A DNA stretch of 64,000 nt from Pilaira anomala (Eukaryota; Mucoromycota; Mucoromycetes; Mucorales; Mucoraceae): positions 122,399 to 186,398 of the forward strand of contig JAIXMQ010000056.1 in the NCBI GenBank assembly GCA_025716855.1, given 5' to 3'. Shown in pieces: positions 22,802 to 36,213 of the stretch. The notes beneath the pieces were generated by a model. The model saw nothing but the letters and a program-made list of their open reading frames with translations, was not told the DNA's origin and made no database searches. The translations under genes and the position numbers were made by a program. Position 1 is the stretch's first letter; each line of letters opens with the position of its first letter.

Positions 22802-23759
22802 TTAGAGAGGTAATACTTGATTTAAAAAGTGGGCAAGTTCAATTGAAGAAGAACAAGGAAGTAAGTGTCTTTGAATATGTGTATCAATTTCCAATAATAC
22901 ATCTTTTGCGACGGGTCGAGTGGTTGGTTCTTCATCTAGTAACCAAGCAACTAAACCTCTCATGTACATACTAGGGTAACTATAAGTAAAAGTAGGACTT
23001 GGTTCAGTAGTAATTAAACTGAATAATTCAGTTTCATCCTTGATTAAATAATGAGGAGGAACTCGATCCATCATTTCAATAACAGCTACACCAAGTGACC
23101 ACATGTCTATTTTTTCATTATAATAATCTTCTCTAATTACTTCAGGTGCCATCCTGAACAAAAAAAAAAAAGGAGGTGTTAAGGTTGTTTGAAGGAGTAA
23201 AATAAATAAAAAAAAAAATCTATTTTTGTTTGTAATATATTTACCATTTACTTGTACCAAGTCTATCTCTATGCTTATGCGTTGTCTTTGCAGATAAACC
23301 GAAATCAGCTAATTTAACTTCACCATGCCAACCTAAAAGCAAATTCTCACACTTGATATCTCTATGTAAATAACCTTTGCCATGTAAATAAATCAGGGCC
23401 TTTAAGGTTTCTCGAGTAATAAAGATTGTATGTGCTTCAGGTATACCCCGTTGACAGAGTACAGCAAAAACAGAACATCTCATTAAATCCATACTGATCC
23501 AAATATCATCTCTCCATAAAGTGATTTCTCTTAACTTGATGAGATTGATATGACCTGTAGCCATAATACGTAATTCTCTCAAGATGGCTGCACGATATTC
23601 CAAGTCCGGATCGAGTCTACATCTTTTAATTGCGCACTGTTGTCCTTGCTTTTTACGATAATTGGCTCTTATGACTGCACCATTGACACTAAAAGAAGAA
23701 AAAAAGTTATGTTTATATAAATCTTAATTATAAAAAAGAAGAAGAAAAAGAAGAAGAAA

Positions 23760-23791
<32 letters not shown>

Positions 23792-24068
23792 AAAGATATT
23801 GAAGTAGTGGAAAAGCAAAGAACATTTTGGGGTTTATTTGTTATGATTTGTTTTATTTACCCTGTGCCTATTTCTTTAAACTGTGCATATCTTGTCCGAG
23901 GATCTGAAGAACGAATAGGTATTTTTGGAAGCATCTTTTTTATCTTTGCTTCTAATTTGTTTCCTGACCGAGTCAAGGGTGGCAAGGGGGGAACATTGTA
24001 ATAAGGATTAGGAGGGTACCATGGTTTCTATAATTAAATTTTGTTTAGTTATTGTATATTATGCACAC

Positions 24069-24104
<36 letters not shown>

Positions 24105-24466
24105 AGAGAGAGAGAGAGACGTACTTTTGATATTTGCTTTGAAAGATCAAGTGGACGAAGATCAAATGCAACTGGTTCATCAGGCTTCAAATAAGCATGA
24201 CCCAATATATTGGGAATCTCGTAGCAACCAGGCGATCTCCATATATTCTATAATTAAATGATTAGTATCACTTTTTTTTTTTTTTAATGAGAAAAAAAAA
24301 GTGCTTCACATTATCATACCTTGCTATAGGACGGTGAAGTGGTGGATTGACTTATACAGGATGTAGCTCTTTTAATCACGCCAGTTGATTGTCTTCTCTT
24401 TGATTCATTTATAATCGTCAATGCGCTTCCCAGTCGATTATTAGGCTCAGATTTTGATTTTTGCAT
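22802..24466 (-). CDS. STE20/PAK-like protein kinase without recognisable CRIB
   Basis: Ser/Thr kinase of 410 residues. Exons on the minus strand, 24466-24320, 24247-24125, 24027-23861, 23688-23245 and 23153-22802, are all in frame. Residues 1-135 are low-homology: a basic Ser-rich start, then FDLRPLDLSK and a proline-rich PWYPPNPYYNVPPLPPL. The kinase domain (about 140-395) has the glycine loop GTGVNGAV, Lys167 in CAIKR, HRDIKCENLL, DFGLSA and MAPEV, and the C-lobe motif DMWSLGVAVIEM, all as in PAK/STE20 kinases. A Cdc42/Rac-binding CRIB (ISxPxxFxHxxH) is not seen, so it may not be GTPase-controlled; the proline-rich stretch could bind SH3 domains. All catalytic residues are intact. The neighbouring BAR-SH3 gene makes a link tempting but unproven. 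Confidence 0.88.
23764..23793. repeat. (AAAG)n microsatellite in a kinase intron
   Basis: Tandem AAAG/GAAA units lying in the third intron of the kinase gene. Confidence 0.85.
24070..24119. repeat. Poly(A) followed by (GA)n in a kinase intron
   Basis: About 30 A residues then GA dinucleotides, in the second intron of the kinase gene. Confidence 0.85.
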
Positions 24467-25488
24467 AACAAAAATGGAACGTTTTTATTTTAACACGCAA
24501 AAAAAGAATAAAGAAAGAGAAAGAAAAAAAAGAAAGAAAAAAGAGAGAGAGAGAGGGAAAAAGAAAAAAGGTAAATAAATACAAAAAGAGAAATAACAAC
24601 ATAAACAAAAAAGGAGTACATGTAAAAGAAGAAACAACCCCTTTAAATGTGTTGTAAGAGAGAAATATATACACACGTTTATTTATTATAATAGAAAAAA
24701 AAAAGGGATGAATCAGATCAGTAAAAATCCCCAGTGTGTTTAAGTTTTTCTTCATGAAAAATAATTATCAGAAGTACCTGTATCATAAGATCATCATTTT
24801 CATCTTTTTTTTTTTTTAATATATACAATAATAAAAAAAAAAATCCAAATAGGCGCAACTTTCATTCTCATAGAATTTATTCAATAGTTGCTATTTTATC
24901 ATCATCATCATTTTATTTTCTTTTCTTTTCTTTTATTAGTGTCTGCTAAAAAAAAAAACAACACTAAATTTAGCGTGTCCCTGAATTGAACAAGAAAACG
25001 CACAATTATTCTTAGTCACATACTTTTACTAGCCCTGATATATTAAAACTCTGTCTTTTTGTGACATGTTAATATCAGTAAGTTTTTTTTTAAAAAAAAA
25101 AAAAAAAGATAAGCAAAGAAGATAAAAGGGTTAACTTGTTCTATAACAAACACAAAGAAGTCGAAATACTCGAAAATAAAATGACTCAACCTAAGATCAT
25201 ATTGTGTCAAAGAAGAAAAAGAAAAAAAAAACTAAAACGAAAAAAAAAAAAATTAGTTTTGTTTAACCTTAAACAAACGTCACATATCGAAAAAACTGAT
25301 CTTTAAAAAAAAATTTCTCTTGTATAGGTAACACCAATTGTGACCTGCCAAACACAAACAAAAAAAAAAAAAGTATAAATACCACCTTATTTTTCGAATC
25401 TCTTTTTAAGAGGGGGGGGGATATAATTCCCCTTCCATTTAAAAAACTTTTTTTACAAATAAACTACACTTTTTTTTTAAAAGAAAAT
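24467..25488. other. Divergent promoter region between kinase and IMP dehydrogenase
   Basis: About 1 kb with purine-rich low-complexity runs, no gene. It must hold both promoters; a TATA-like element precedes IMP dehydrogenase. Confidence 0.5.
25374..25380 (+). promoter_or_regulatory. TATA-like element of the IMP dehydrogenase gene
   Basis: TATAAAT at about 110 bp upstream of the ATG at 25489, followed by CT/A-rich sequence as in highly expressed fungal promoters. Confidence 0.45.
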
Positions 25489-27226
25489 ATGACTTCTTAT
25501 CTTGATGTATCTACTGCCAACTCCGTATTAGCTTCATACGGTCGTCCTGATGGTCTTTCAGTTGAAGCCTTAATGGATGAACAATTAAGTGGTGGCTTAA
25601 CTTATAATGATTTCTTAGTCTTACCTGGTTTCATTGACTTTGCTGCTGAGAAGGCTAGTTTGGATTCTAAAATCACAAAGAATATTTCTCTCAAGGTTCC
25701 TTTCATGTCTTCTCCTATGGATACCGTAACTGAAGCTGAGATGGCTATCTCCATGGCAGTAAGTATTTATAAAACAGTGTAAGTCTTTGGGAGGGATTTG
25801 GGTTTATTAAGCTTTTTTTTTTTTTATTGAATTAGCTTATGGGTGGTATTGGTATTATTCATCATAACTGTTCTGCTGAAGAGCAAGCTGCTATGGTGCG
25901 TAACGTCAAGAAGTTCGAGAATGGTTTCATTAATGATCCCGTTGTCTTATCTCCTGAACACACTGTTGCTGATGTTAAGGAAATTAAGGCTACTTCTGGC
26001 TTCTGTGGTGTTCCCATTACAGGTAACGTATTACAAAAAAAAAAGGGGGAGTGGGAGGGTGTGTGTGTGTGTTTTTTTTTCGTAAATTCTCACACATATA
26101 TATAGAAAACGGTAAGTTACTTGGTAAATTAGTTGGTATCGTTACTGCTCGTGATATCCAATTCCATCAAGACGATGATACTCCTCTCAAGGATGTCATG
26201 ACAACTGATTTAGTTGTTGGACAAGAAGGTATTACATTAAAACAAGCCAACGACATCTTATGTTCTTCCAAGAAGGGTAAGCTTCCTATTGTTAACAAGG
26301 ACGGTGCACTTGTTGCTTTACTTGCTCGTTCTGATCTTCTCAAGAACCAAGAATACCCTCATGCTTCCAAGGTTGCCAAGTCCAAGCAATTATTAGTTGG
26401 TGCTGCTATTGGTACACGTCCTGATGATAAGGATCGTCTTGCTCTTCTTGTTGAAGCCGGTCTTGATGTTGTCATTCTTGATTCTTCTCAAGGTAACTCT
26501 GTCTATCAACTTGAAATGGTGCGTTGGATCAAGTCTACTTTCCCTCAAATTGATGTCATTGCTGGTAACGTTGTTACTCGTGAACAAGCTGCCAACTTGA
26601 TTGAAGCTGGTGCTGATGGTCTTCGTATCGGTATGGGTTCTGGTTCTATCTGTATTACTCAAGAAGTCATGGCTTGTGGTCGTCCTCAAGCTACTGCCGT
26701 TTACCGTGTCTCTGAATTCGCCCGTCGCTTCGGTGTACCCACGATTGCTGATGGTGGTGTTGGTAACGTTGGTCACATCGTGAAGGCGCTTGCTCTTGGT
26801 GCTAATGCTGTCATGATGGGTGGTCTTCTTGCTGGTACAACTGAAACTCCTGGTGAGTATTTCTACCATGAAGGTCAACGTCTTAAGCGTTACCGTGGTA
26901 TGGGTTCTATTGATGCTATGAGTCAAACCTCTGGTAAGGAAGGTAATGCTGCCACTAAGCGTTACTTCTCTGAAGGTGATGCTGTTAAGGTCGCTCAAGG
27001 TGTTGTTGGTAACGTAGTTGATAAGGGTTCCGTTCGTAAGTTCATTCAATACCTTGTCACTGGTGTTCAACACTCTCTTCAAGATATTGGTTACCCTAGT
27101 GTTGGATCCATGAAGCAAGCTGTCTATGATGGTAAGGTTCGTTTCGAAAAGAGAACTGCTGCTGCTCAAATGGAAGGTGGTGTTCATGGTCTTCATTCTT
27201 TCGAAAAGAAGCTCTTCTCTGCTTAA
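25489..27226 (+). CDS. Inosine-5'-monophosphate dehydrogenase
   Basis: Catalyses NAD-dependent oxidation of IMP to XMP, the committed step of guanine nucleotide synthesis, in the cytosol. Three exons, 25489-25758, 25836-26022 and 26106-27226, give 525 residues, the normal eukaryotic length. The N-terminus [14 protein letters not shown] starts the barrel. The two CBS repeats lie between about 115 and 235 ([27 protein letters not shown]). Catalytic Cys335 lies in [11 protein letters not shown] and the mobile flap around [30 protein letters not shown] forms the phosphate-binding segment. Codon use is strongly biased towards C/T-ending codons compared with neighbours, as expected for a highly expressed gene. 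No damage is visible. Yeast counterparts are IMD2-IMD4. Confidence 0.97.
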
Positions 27227-27242
27227 ATAATTTATTTGTATA

Positions 27243-27274
<32 letters not shown>
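27243..27274. repeat. (CT)n microsatellite after IMP dehydrogenase
   Basis: TC/CT repeats with one TTTC interruption, in the 3' untranslated region. Confidence 0.85.
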
Positions 27275-28399
27275 GTGCATTTTCATTTCATTTATATTAC
27301 CTCAATTGGATAAATAGAATTAATAAAATCCTGTATTTAAAAAAAAAAAATCGTTATCGTATTTCCAAGTGTGGCTTACCTATCTCTCTTTTTTTTTTTT
27401 TTTACAACTCCTCATCTGAGAATAATTACATTAAAAATGCGTGTAGTGTTTCAACAACTTGCTTTTTATGAACTGTTTGTTGTAACGCAATATTTATATT
27501 CTCACCATCGTTTGCGTCTCCAATAGTGTATCGAATTGTCTTTTAGACCGCTGCTTGAGTATGGTAATTGTTTTAATTGAGAAGCATATTTACTCTTTAT
27601 AATAAGATACAGTCTAGCTACTTTTTTTTTTTTTTCTTCAAAGCGATAAGTGTATGTGATAATAGATTCAACGAAGCTTTAGTTTCTCTTCTGAGTATCG
27701 AAGAGCTTTATTTAATTAGACCCTAAATTTGAGCAATATAGGTTTGATGGTTTTTCTGTAATTCCAATATGCAAGATACAAGATAGATCCACCTTAAGAA
27801 TATTCATCAAATTGACTATGAATAAGGCGCTATAGAAACACATATCGCAGGACTATGATGGAACCTTTTAATATGTATATATAACTCTCAATATTATATG
27901 TTGCATTAATTGGTTTAAACAGTTGCTTTTAGGTCCGTGAGAGTTTTTTTTTTTTTTATGCATCTCACGCTTATCAAAAGAGGTAAAACTGCTGAACAAG
28001 ATTAAAATCAATTTTTTGATAGGTATCTCATTTTATCTACTATGTATTATAGTAGGTATATTTTTTTTAATCTGTATATCTTTTACGAGATAAACATTGT
28101 AACATTTTATTATCTTATATCACACAAATTTCCCAATATAAAAAAAAAAAAACCTCGAGATCGGTAACTAATAATTTAATTTATTACTAAATAATTAGTG
28201 CTCCAAGCAAAGAAACCCTTGTTCTATTGATTTGAGACGATACATAAAAAATAATAAAAAAAGAGATCTTTTTACTGCATCACATCAAAGATCTTAGCGA
28301 ATGGCGGAGTAGTTTAGTATGATTTGATGCACACGGAAGATGTTAAGTGTGTAGTCATATTTTTTTCTCATCTTTTTTGAGTCATATCATCATCTAAAT

Positions 28400-28403
<4 letters not shown>

Positions 28404-28466
<63 letters not shown>
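28404..28466. repeat. Poly(T) tract, 63 nt
   Basis: The longest homopolymer in the window. The exact length may be unreliable in assembly. Confidence 0.9.
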
Positions 28467-28468
<2 letters not shown>

Positions 28469-28740
28469 TGAAGTGGTTTATTATTATTTGATGACATTAC
28501 TACTGCATTACTTCTCAATATTATAATATCATCTGCATATAATAATAGGTTATTTTTTTTTTTCTATATTGTTCTTCTCATGACAAACAAATATATATAT
28601 ATATCGATGGTGTGGCTCATAAGTCATGATTTTAACTAAAGAGGGGGTGGTGATTCATTGTTAGAGAGAGGGTCCTAAATGTATACTTGATATCTGTGCA
28701 TTTCATTGAGAGCCTCTCTTCTGCTTTTTCTTTGCATCTC

Positions 28741-28764
28741 TCACTCTCTCTCTCTCTCTCTCTC
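28741..28764. repeat. (CT)n microsatellite
   Basis: CT dinucleotide run with a CACTC start, non-coding. Confidence 0.8.
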
Positions 28765-29521
28765 TTTGTTGAAATAAATCTACATATCAACTTCCTATTA
28801 CACTACTCCCTTCTCTTTCTCTTGATTATTATTTCTTCTGAAATATACAGGATTCAATACATTTTTTGTTTCATATAAACAATAAAGCCGTAATACAATT
28901 CCGATGATGAAGGAGAAAACCCTGTAACGAAATATACATCTTTTTAGAAAAAGGGTCTTTTTTTTTTGACACTATCTACTTCTACATACAAAAAAGTTTT
29001 TTTTTTTTTTCCCCCATTTATTTTACCGGTAGTAGTTAATGAAAAGAAGGGGGTTAGTTAATAAATTCGATATTATATCTTGATAATATCATTTAGACTC
29101 TCTCGTTGTTAATACATAATAATTAGCTTAATCATAGATCATGTGTCATATATAAGTGAATCTGTTACTAGATATATAATTTGAAACGTAACACAATAAT
29201 AGAAAGTGCATGAAAAAAAAAATAATAATTATTCCGCACTTTTTTAAATGAGGAGAATATAAGAGGAATTATGAATAGGATTCTAGTTGTCAAAATGATT
29301 CTGTCATCATACATGTTTATAATTTGATTGTAATTGAAACTTAATAAAGATGTTCTATCCGCTTTTCATTTATTATATGTATATGTATAAAATGGTTTTT
29401 ATTATATTCAATTGGATGGTGGGAGTATGTTTTGTATGTGCAAACAAAAAAAAAATAAGTATAATATATATGAAATACAGAGCAAAAGAAAAAGAATGAT
29501 CTCTTCTCCTTTTTTTTTTTT

Positions 29522-32500
29522 TTAATAGTGAGTAGGAGGATATGATGGATCTGTTGTTGTAGTAGTAGTAGTAGTAGTGGGAGAAGAATTTGTGGGAGAA
29601 GAAGACTCTGATTGTTGATGATGACTACTTTGATGATGTTGATGAAGTAAAAACGGTTGAATGGGTTCAATACTTGTAATGGTATCGTGATGTTGATATA
29701 ATTCATCCGTTGGTACAGTGGGTGCAACAAAAGTTTCTTGTGCACTTGGAGTTAAAGGTAATAAGACTGTATGATTACTATCCAAGATACTACCTTGCAT
29801 AGATGAATCCATAGATGAATCTCTTTGAAGTATAGGATCTAATCTTGTTGATTTATTAGGTGATGATGATGATGATGATGTCTTTTTTGTAGGTACTATA
29901 TGTTTCTTTACTGCTTTCATCATCTTTTTACCAAAACTACCTCCTTTTTTACTTGAAGAAAGAGAAGGTGCTGTCTCATATTGTTTAAGCTTGAATCGAT
30001 CAATTGGCATCCAATCTTTTCCTGTTGTTTCTCCTTGTTCTTCTTGAGTTGAAGGTAAACTGATCATGGATAAACGATGTGATAAACCAGGTTGAGAAAT
30101 TCCTTGATGACTGTTGGTACGATAGACTGATTTTCTAAATTCATCAAATACCGAATGATCATCAGAAGAATAAGCAAAACCCATGAACGAAGTACGTTTA
30201 CCGGTCTTCATATTCATGATTTCACTACAAGTTGAGTTCGTAGTAGAAGTACGATAAAGACCAAATTGATTCTTCTTCTTTTTATCATCAAAGATGATTT
30301 CACTATCACTATCCATAAATGTATTGCCTAAACCACCTTTATCTGTAGATCGTGTACGAGTCATATTAATTGGTAATGCTTCTTCTTCATCTTGATCTTT
30401 TAAGAATCTTTCTTTTTGACTGTCGTTTCGTAAGAACTTATTCTTCATGGATAAAGTAGAGTCTTGTTGATTACAAAGTACGATTTCTCGAATGATATCA
30501 TTATCACAAGGTTGATAGAGTTGTAAATAATATACTGTTGCGTAGCGAGGTAATAAACACACAAAGAAAGTCAAGATCATACAGAGCCAAAATGTACCTT
30601 CACCAAACAAGATGACTTCACCATAGAAATTAAATGATATGATATTTGAGTAAATACCAGTCCAGATAAAAAATGTAGCACTGGAACCAAAGATAATGAC
30701 AATCATGATCCATGTCCAGCTATAGATCGTAAGACCAACTAAAGTATTTACCACTACAACTGCAATACCTGCAATAAATGTACCTAATTCAGTCACACCT
30801 TCTGTCTCATATCCTTCACTACTTAATTTAGGGCCAATAAAGACCATATAAGGTAAACCAAAGCAAACGGCAGATTGATAGATAGCATCCAGTACAGTCA
30901 TACAAAATCTCCAGGTGGTGAATTTATCATTACGAATACCCATTAAATACAATTGAGGAAACTTGAAACTATACTCTGCTTTTAAATCTTGATCAAAGAC
31001 ACCAGCAATAATACAAGGTAAAGAAGTAAAGACTAAATTGTACAAGGTAATATAAGAGTAATCAAACATCATTGTACCAGTAAAGCTACACATTAATTGA
31101 TACCAAAACAAGACTAAAGTCCACATAATATTCTTGTAAAAGAAAGTCAAGATCATTTCAGAAGTTCGAAGATAAGACCAACGACCATGTACCAAGAGCA
31201 ATTTACTGAGATAACTGAATTGAGCAATAGCGTAATCGGAAGCCATGACAGCTTGTCTACCTTCTTCACCAGAGATACCTACACCTACATTGGCTTCTTG
31301 AATCATGGATACATCGTTTGCTCCATCACCAATAGCTAAAGTCATTACTTTTAACCCTTTCTTTACTAAATTTACAACATTGGCTTTTTGCATAGGACTG
31401 ACACGACAACAAATGACAGCACGACATTGAGTTCCTAAATCCAATAAGGCTTGACTACATTGTGGTTCCAGACCATACTTTAAAGACTCTCCATCAATCA
31501 CTAAAGCACATTTTTGTGTCTTTGATTTCTCTTGTACTTCTATTGTAGCCTTTCGTATTTGTTCCATTGTCTCTTCTTCACTTCTTGCATTAACACTGAT
31601 GAGTAACATATCTTTTGTTAATAAATTACAAGCAAATCCAATATTAATGGCCGTCTCTACTTTATCACCCGTGAGTACCCAAATCTTGATACCGGCTTCA
31701 GCCAAGACAGCAATTGTATCCGGTACACCATCTTGTAATTTATCTTCGATCGCAGTACCACCAATCAAGCCCAACTCATTCTCAATTTCTTCACAGACGC
31801 GTTCAATTTGTTCATCACGGTTACTGATACTATTGGAAGCTGCTTTATATTTCTTGGCCCAAGCTTGATAGACATCTTCCTCGATGAATCTACTTGCGAT
31901 ACAAAGTGTACGAAGACCTTCATTTGCAAAGACAGCTAAATGTTCTAAAGTTTCATCACGTATATTTAATTGTTCACGATCGTCGTCATCATTTGGATCC
32001 AGGTTTTGGGAAAGACGTTCATAAATGACGGAATCGGCACCTTTACAGAGCAAGATAATTTTACCGTCCGGAGCGCGCATCAAGATACTCATTCTTTTTC
32101 GAGTTGAATTAAATTCGAGTACGTGTAATAACTTGAAAGTTCTTGTTTCACCCATAATATCTACAATGACATTCTCTTGTTCTCTTGCAACAAAGGTAAA
32201 GCCCATATCTTTTGCCGTTGCAACCAGTGCAGCTTCATCAGGCGATTGCGCTTTATATTCAATTTGATTTGGTAAGTCAGGATTGGGTACTTCTGGGATG
32301 ACCGTATGACAAAGAGCTAAAGCGGAAAAGAAATGAACTAAAGATTGAGACTGAGTATCTTGTAAAGCAATATCATCAAATAATTTAGGATCGATAAAGG
32401 TAGAATTTGGGTTCATGTATTTATGATTAAATAATTCGGATTGCTTTCTTAACATTTCTGAACGGGCCTTTTCTAGGTCGAGTTGATTTGATATTTTTGC

Positions 32501-34534
32501 AGAATCTTGCATTACATTATTATTTGTGGTTGTAGAGGTATCGCGTAATTTTGCACCGATGGCAGCTTCTGTTTCGCCAAGACCATATGAAACTCCGTTG
32601 ATGGTACATTTTCTAAATTCCATAATGTTTTGTGTGAGTGTACCTGTTTTATCTGAAAAGATGTATTCAATTTGTCCTAAATCGTCTGAAATATTCCATG
32701 TTTTTGGTGTACAGGGCTGATCTAATCTCGTATTATACATATCCAGATCTGTGTGAATAAAATAAGCCTAATTTACATATTAGGGGGGGTAATTTATTAT
32801 TATTATGATAAATTATATTATCACTTACTGCTGCTGTTTTCACGATTTGAACAGAAATGTATAATGAAATTGGAATAATATTTTGATAAATTACAAGTGA
32901 AGTCCTATATGGGGGGGGGGATGAGTTAACTCACATGCAAACATATACACACGTCTATATCCTATTTACCAAAACATAATGAAACCTTCCATGGTACCAC
33001 TTTCGGCATCTTTGACTTCAAAATAATTTGCAGAAGAAGGATAATTATATACAATACTTGCAGCAATTGAACAAATTAAACATAATATTAACAGTAATAC
33101 GAAATTGACAATGACATAAGGATTTGTTGCTTTTTCCATTTTACTTCGTTTACTTGGTGTTTTACCGGAATTCAACATAATTTTAGTTTCATTACCAGTA
33201 AATAAAACTAGCCCGATCACCCAACCTGTATTTCTCAAAACACAGCCACGCAATAAAAGAGAATTTCCAGTTACAGCCTCTGTTTTTTCATGTGACACAT
33301 TTCTATGGTTATCATATTCTTCTTCTTCTTCTTCTTCTTCTTCGCTACTGATGGTACTTTCACCAATTGTTTCAAGTTCAGCCGCACTTGAAGTGAGTGA
33401 AGCAGAAGCTTGTCTACGTCTAGTTGTTTCAGTTCTCACTAAATGATTATTTTCTACTTTCCATTTGAGTACACCGTTATAAGAATAAAGGTTTGCATTT
33501 GGAGGTTCACTTTCTATATAAAAACTAGCGAGTTCACAATCTTCAGGAGATTTGATTTCATTTGTTGCTTGTAAAGACCTTTTTATCTTGAGATTTGTCT
33601 CACCATCTAAATTTTGAGTTTCGACATAACAAAGACCATCTGGTTCAGAAGAAGATAATACAACAATATCAGCAGGTACAGCATCATCGTTTCTCAAGAT
33701 GACAAAATCACCTACTTTTAAATGTTGCCAATAAGTTTTGGCCCATCTATAATCCAATGGTTGTCTCATTGAAGTGGATTGTCTACCTTGATAAGTACTC
33801 TTTTCATTTAATTCAATTTGTTTTTGATTTGTAGTTGATAAGATTGAAGATCTTAAGACAGAATGAGGAACTTGACCAGGTCGATAAGGCATTCTCTTCT
33901 TTTTATTAAATACGATTTTTGAAAAAGAAGCAGTTGATTTAAAAGTATCTTTAATTGATTTCATCTTTGTTGTTGAAGAAGAAGGCATTAATTCTATATC
34001 CAAATCTTTTCTTTTCATTTTAAATAAATTTTTAAACTTGTTTAAATATCTTTTCCATCTGGCAACTTTATAAACGGGTATATTCACATTTTTCCAATTT
34101 GAATTGAGAGTATATGCAATTGCTTTATTCACACTTTGATCTGTTTGTTGTCTTTTATTATCTTCAAACGCATCTTTTGCTCCAGTCAAAATCAAGATGG
34201 CTGCAAGTGGTAAGACGACCAAAACTGGTGAAGAAGCTGCACTAAATAATGGAAACATTTGTAATATCACCAAGAATAAAAAGTATAGGTTGGCGATACC
34301 TCGAAATTGTTCAAATAAATTCTTTGGTAAAAATGTATACCATGTATATTTAGCTGTATTGATCTTGTTACTAATATAGTTTCGAGTGGGTTGTCCATAC
34401 TCATCGAGATCATCTGTTGGAATCCTCATGTTGACATAGATGGTTCGGCCTTCGGTTGAAGCTATTGGAAAGGCTGTCTTTTGAATCGTTTCATCTTTAT
34501 TTGACCGAAATTTATCAACTAAAGTTGAAAACAT
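29522..34534 (-). CDS. P4-type ATPase, Dnf-like phospholipid flippase
   Basis: Flips phospholipids from the outer to the cytosolic leaflet at the plasma membrane or endosomes. Three exons on the minus strand, 34534-32970, 32904-32829 and 32767-29522, give 1628 residues. N-terminal P4 signatures include NYISNKINTAKYTW, FLPKNLFEQFRGIANLYFL and NLDGETNLK. FWTSLVIYQNIIPISLYIS spans the small middle exon. The phosphorylated Asp586 lies in FSDKTGTLTQN; later come LTGDKVETAINIGFACNLL and GDGANDVSMIQEANVGVGI. About ten membrane segments are present. The inserted basic segment VARWKRYLNKFKNLFKMKRK and the acidic EEEEEEEEEYD run are variable regions. The C-terminal tail of about 300 residues is Ser/Thr-rich with Gln/His runs, suited to phosphorylation. 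Dnf-type enzymes need a Cdc50-family subunit, not seen here. The ATG at 34534 is preferred over an earlier non-ATG extension. Confidence 0.95.
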
Positions 34535-35359
34535 GGTTGTAAAATGTATGTAGAACAAAAGAGAAAGAATAAAAGAAAGAAAGAAAAAGAGTGAAAAAAA
34601 AAGCAATATAAAAATATTAAATTACTGCTTAACTGACCACAAAAAAAGGAGAGGGGTTTCTATGTATTTAATTTATAAATTCGGAGTGTCAGTACAAAAG
34701 TCTTTAGTGACACGTGTTTTTTATTGTATTTTTTCAAGTTAATAATTACTTATGTTATTATCAATTGGCTGCTTTTATTCGTTATTTGCCGCCGGTCTTT
34801 TATACATCCGTTTCTATTTTGCTACATTTAAAGCTTTTTTATTATAGAAAGATTATTTTTTTTTTCTCCTAAGCAATAGGAGAGGGAGGGTTATATATAT
34901 GTATTTAAACCACTGTTACACACCATATCAAGCAGTGAAAATAGCAGAGTGATAATTACATATATTCTCTCTGCTGCTGCTCTCTACATTGTTATATACA
35001 TGTGCAATATACTGTTACATCAATTAACAAATTTTAACCTTTTTTTTTTAGACGCGTGTTTTTCATGTCTAATGACAGGCTTATTTTATTCATTATCATT
35101 TTATTACATATGTATTTACCCCTTATGTATTTAGACTATTTACTAAAAAGCGCTGATCATTTCCTTCTTTTTTAGACTGAGTATAATTATTTATTTCATT
35201 ATTGAAAAATGACATCTAAAAACTTTTCTTTATAAAATACATGTGGAGTTCCTGGAATTACTATATTTAGAAAAAAAGGCTAATCAGTGTGGCTCAACTC
35301 ACATACAACGACTATTATATGTGTATTCGACTACTTTGATTCGGCGTTTTATAAGCTCC

Positions 35360-35383
35360 TCTCTCTCTCTCTCTCTCTCTCTC
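35360..35383. repeat. (CT)n microsatellite
   Basis: Uninterrupted CT dinucleotides, non-coding. Confidence 0.85.
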
Positions 35384-36181
35384 AGTATATCTTATTTATT
35401 TCGCGTCCAAAGAAAAAAAAAAGTGATCTACACTCTTCATTTTAATTTATAAGCCTAAAAAAATTACTAGAGAGTATTTAGGTAGTGCTAAAAGAAGTGG
35501 CTAATTCAAAACTGGTACCTGTGCTACAAATATTACATATCTCGTCGACGCGTCAAAATAAGGCGTGTACCTTTTTTTTTTAAAAAAAAAACGAAACATC
35601 TCCACTCATAGAAAAATCTGTAACTTTTTCGACAAGTATGAGTTTGGAAAGAGAAGTGCATAAACAATCAACTGTATTTACAAGTACCGCAAAGCAAATA
35701 CAGAGATAAAATCATTTTAGCTGCTTAATTTTTTAGCTTTTTTTTTTTAATGCGTGTGTTCACATTATAGCTTATATTTCAATAGTCTGTAAAAAAAAAA
35801 CTTTTCTCTTTACATATTTAGAAATAAACTAAAAAAAAATAAGCTTGACAATTATTACTAACTCGGTATATATACGTGAAAACTATAATATTTCGTCACA
35901 AGCGACATTACATTGCATATACATTAAGCACCTGATAAAATATAATGAAATTTCGTGACCTCTCTCTCTCTCTCTCTTTACTTTTTGGCTGTGTATGTGT
36001 GTTCTATCTCTCTATCTCTCTCTTATTTATCTATTTTTATACACAAGCCAAGACACTTGTGATTAAAACAAAAAAAAGAAAAATGGGAATAAACGGGTCG
36101 AGAGATATCGTTTAAAAAAAAACTTTGTTTACTGATTGTAACACGGGTAAGGGTCTCCCTTAAAATGAAACAAAAAATGGC

Positions 36182-36213
36182 TGTCTCTCTCTCTCTGTCT
36201 CTCTCTCTCTCTC
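36182..36213. repeat. (CT)n microsatellite
   Basis: CT dinucleotides with one GTCT interruption, non-coding. Confidence 0.85.

Larger units (their letters stand above)
27227..29521. other. Gene-free region with a 63-nt poly(T) tract
   Basis: Lies between the convergent IMP dehydrogenase and flippase genes. It holds a CT tract (27243-27274), a T63 run (28404-28466) and another CT run (28741-28764). No coding region can be supported. Confidence 0.5.

Noticed and set aside
24447..24755. Phe/Leu-rich minus-strand frames upstream of the kinase start
   Set aside because: They translate purine-rich low-complexity promoter sequence; the kinase ATG at 24466 is in a separate, well-supported exon.
26393..27286. 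Long open frame antisense to IMP dehydrogenase (297 codons)
   Set aside because: It is the mirror of a strongly codon-biased gene; the translated product is Thr/Ser/Asn-rich without domains and starts in a CT microsatellite.
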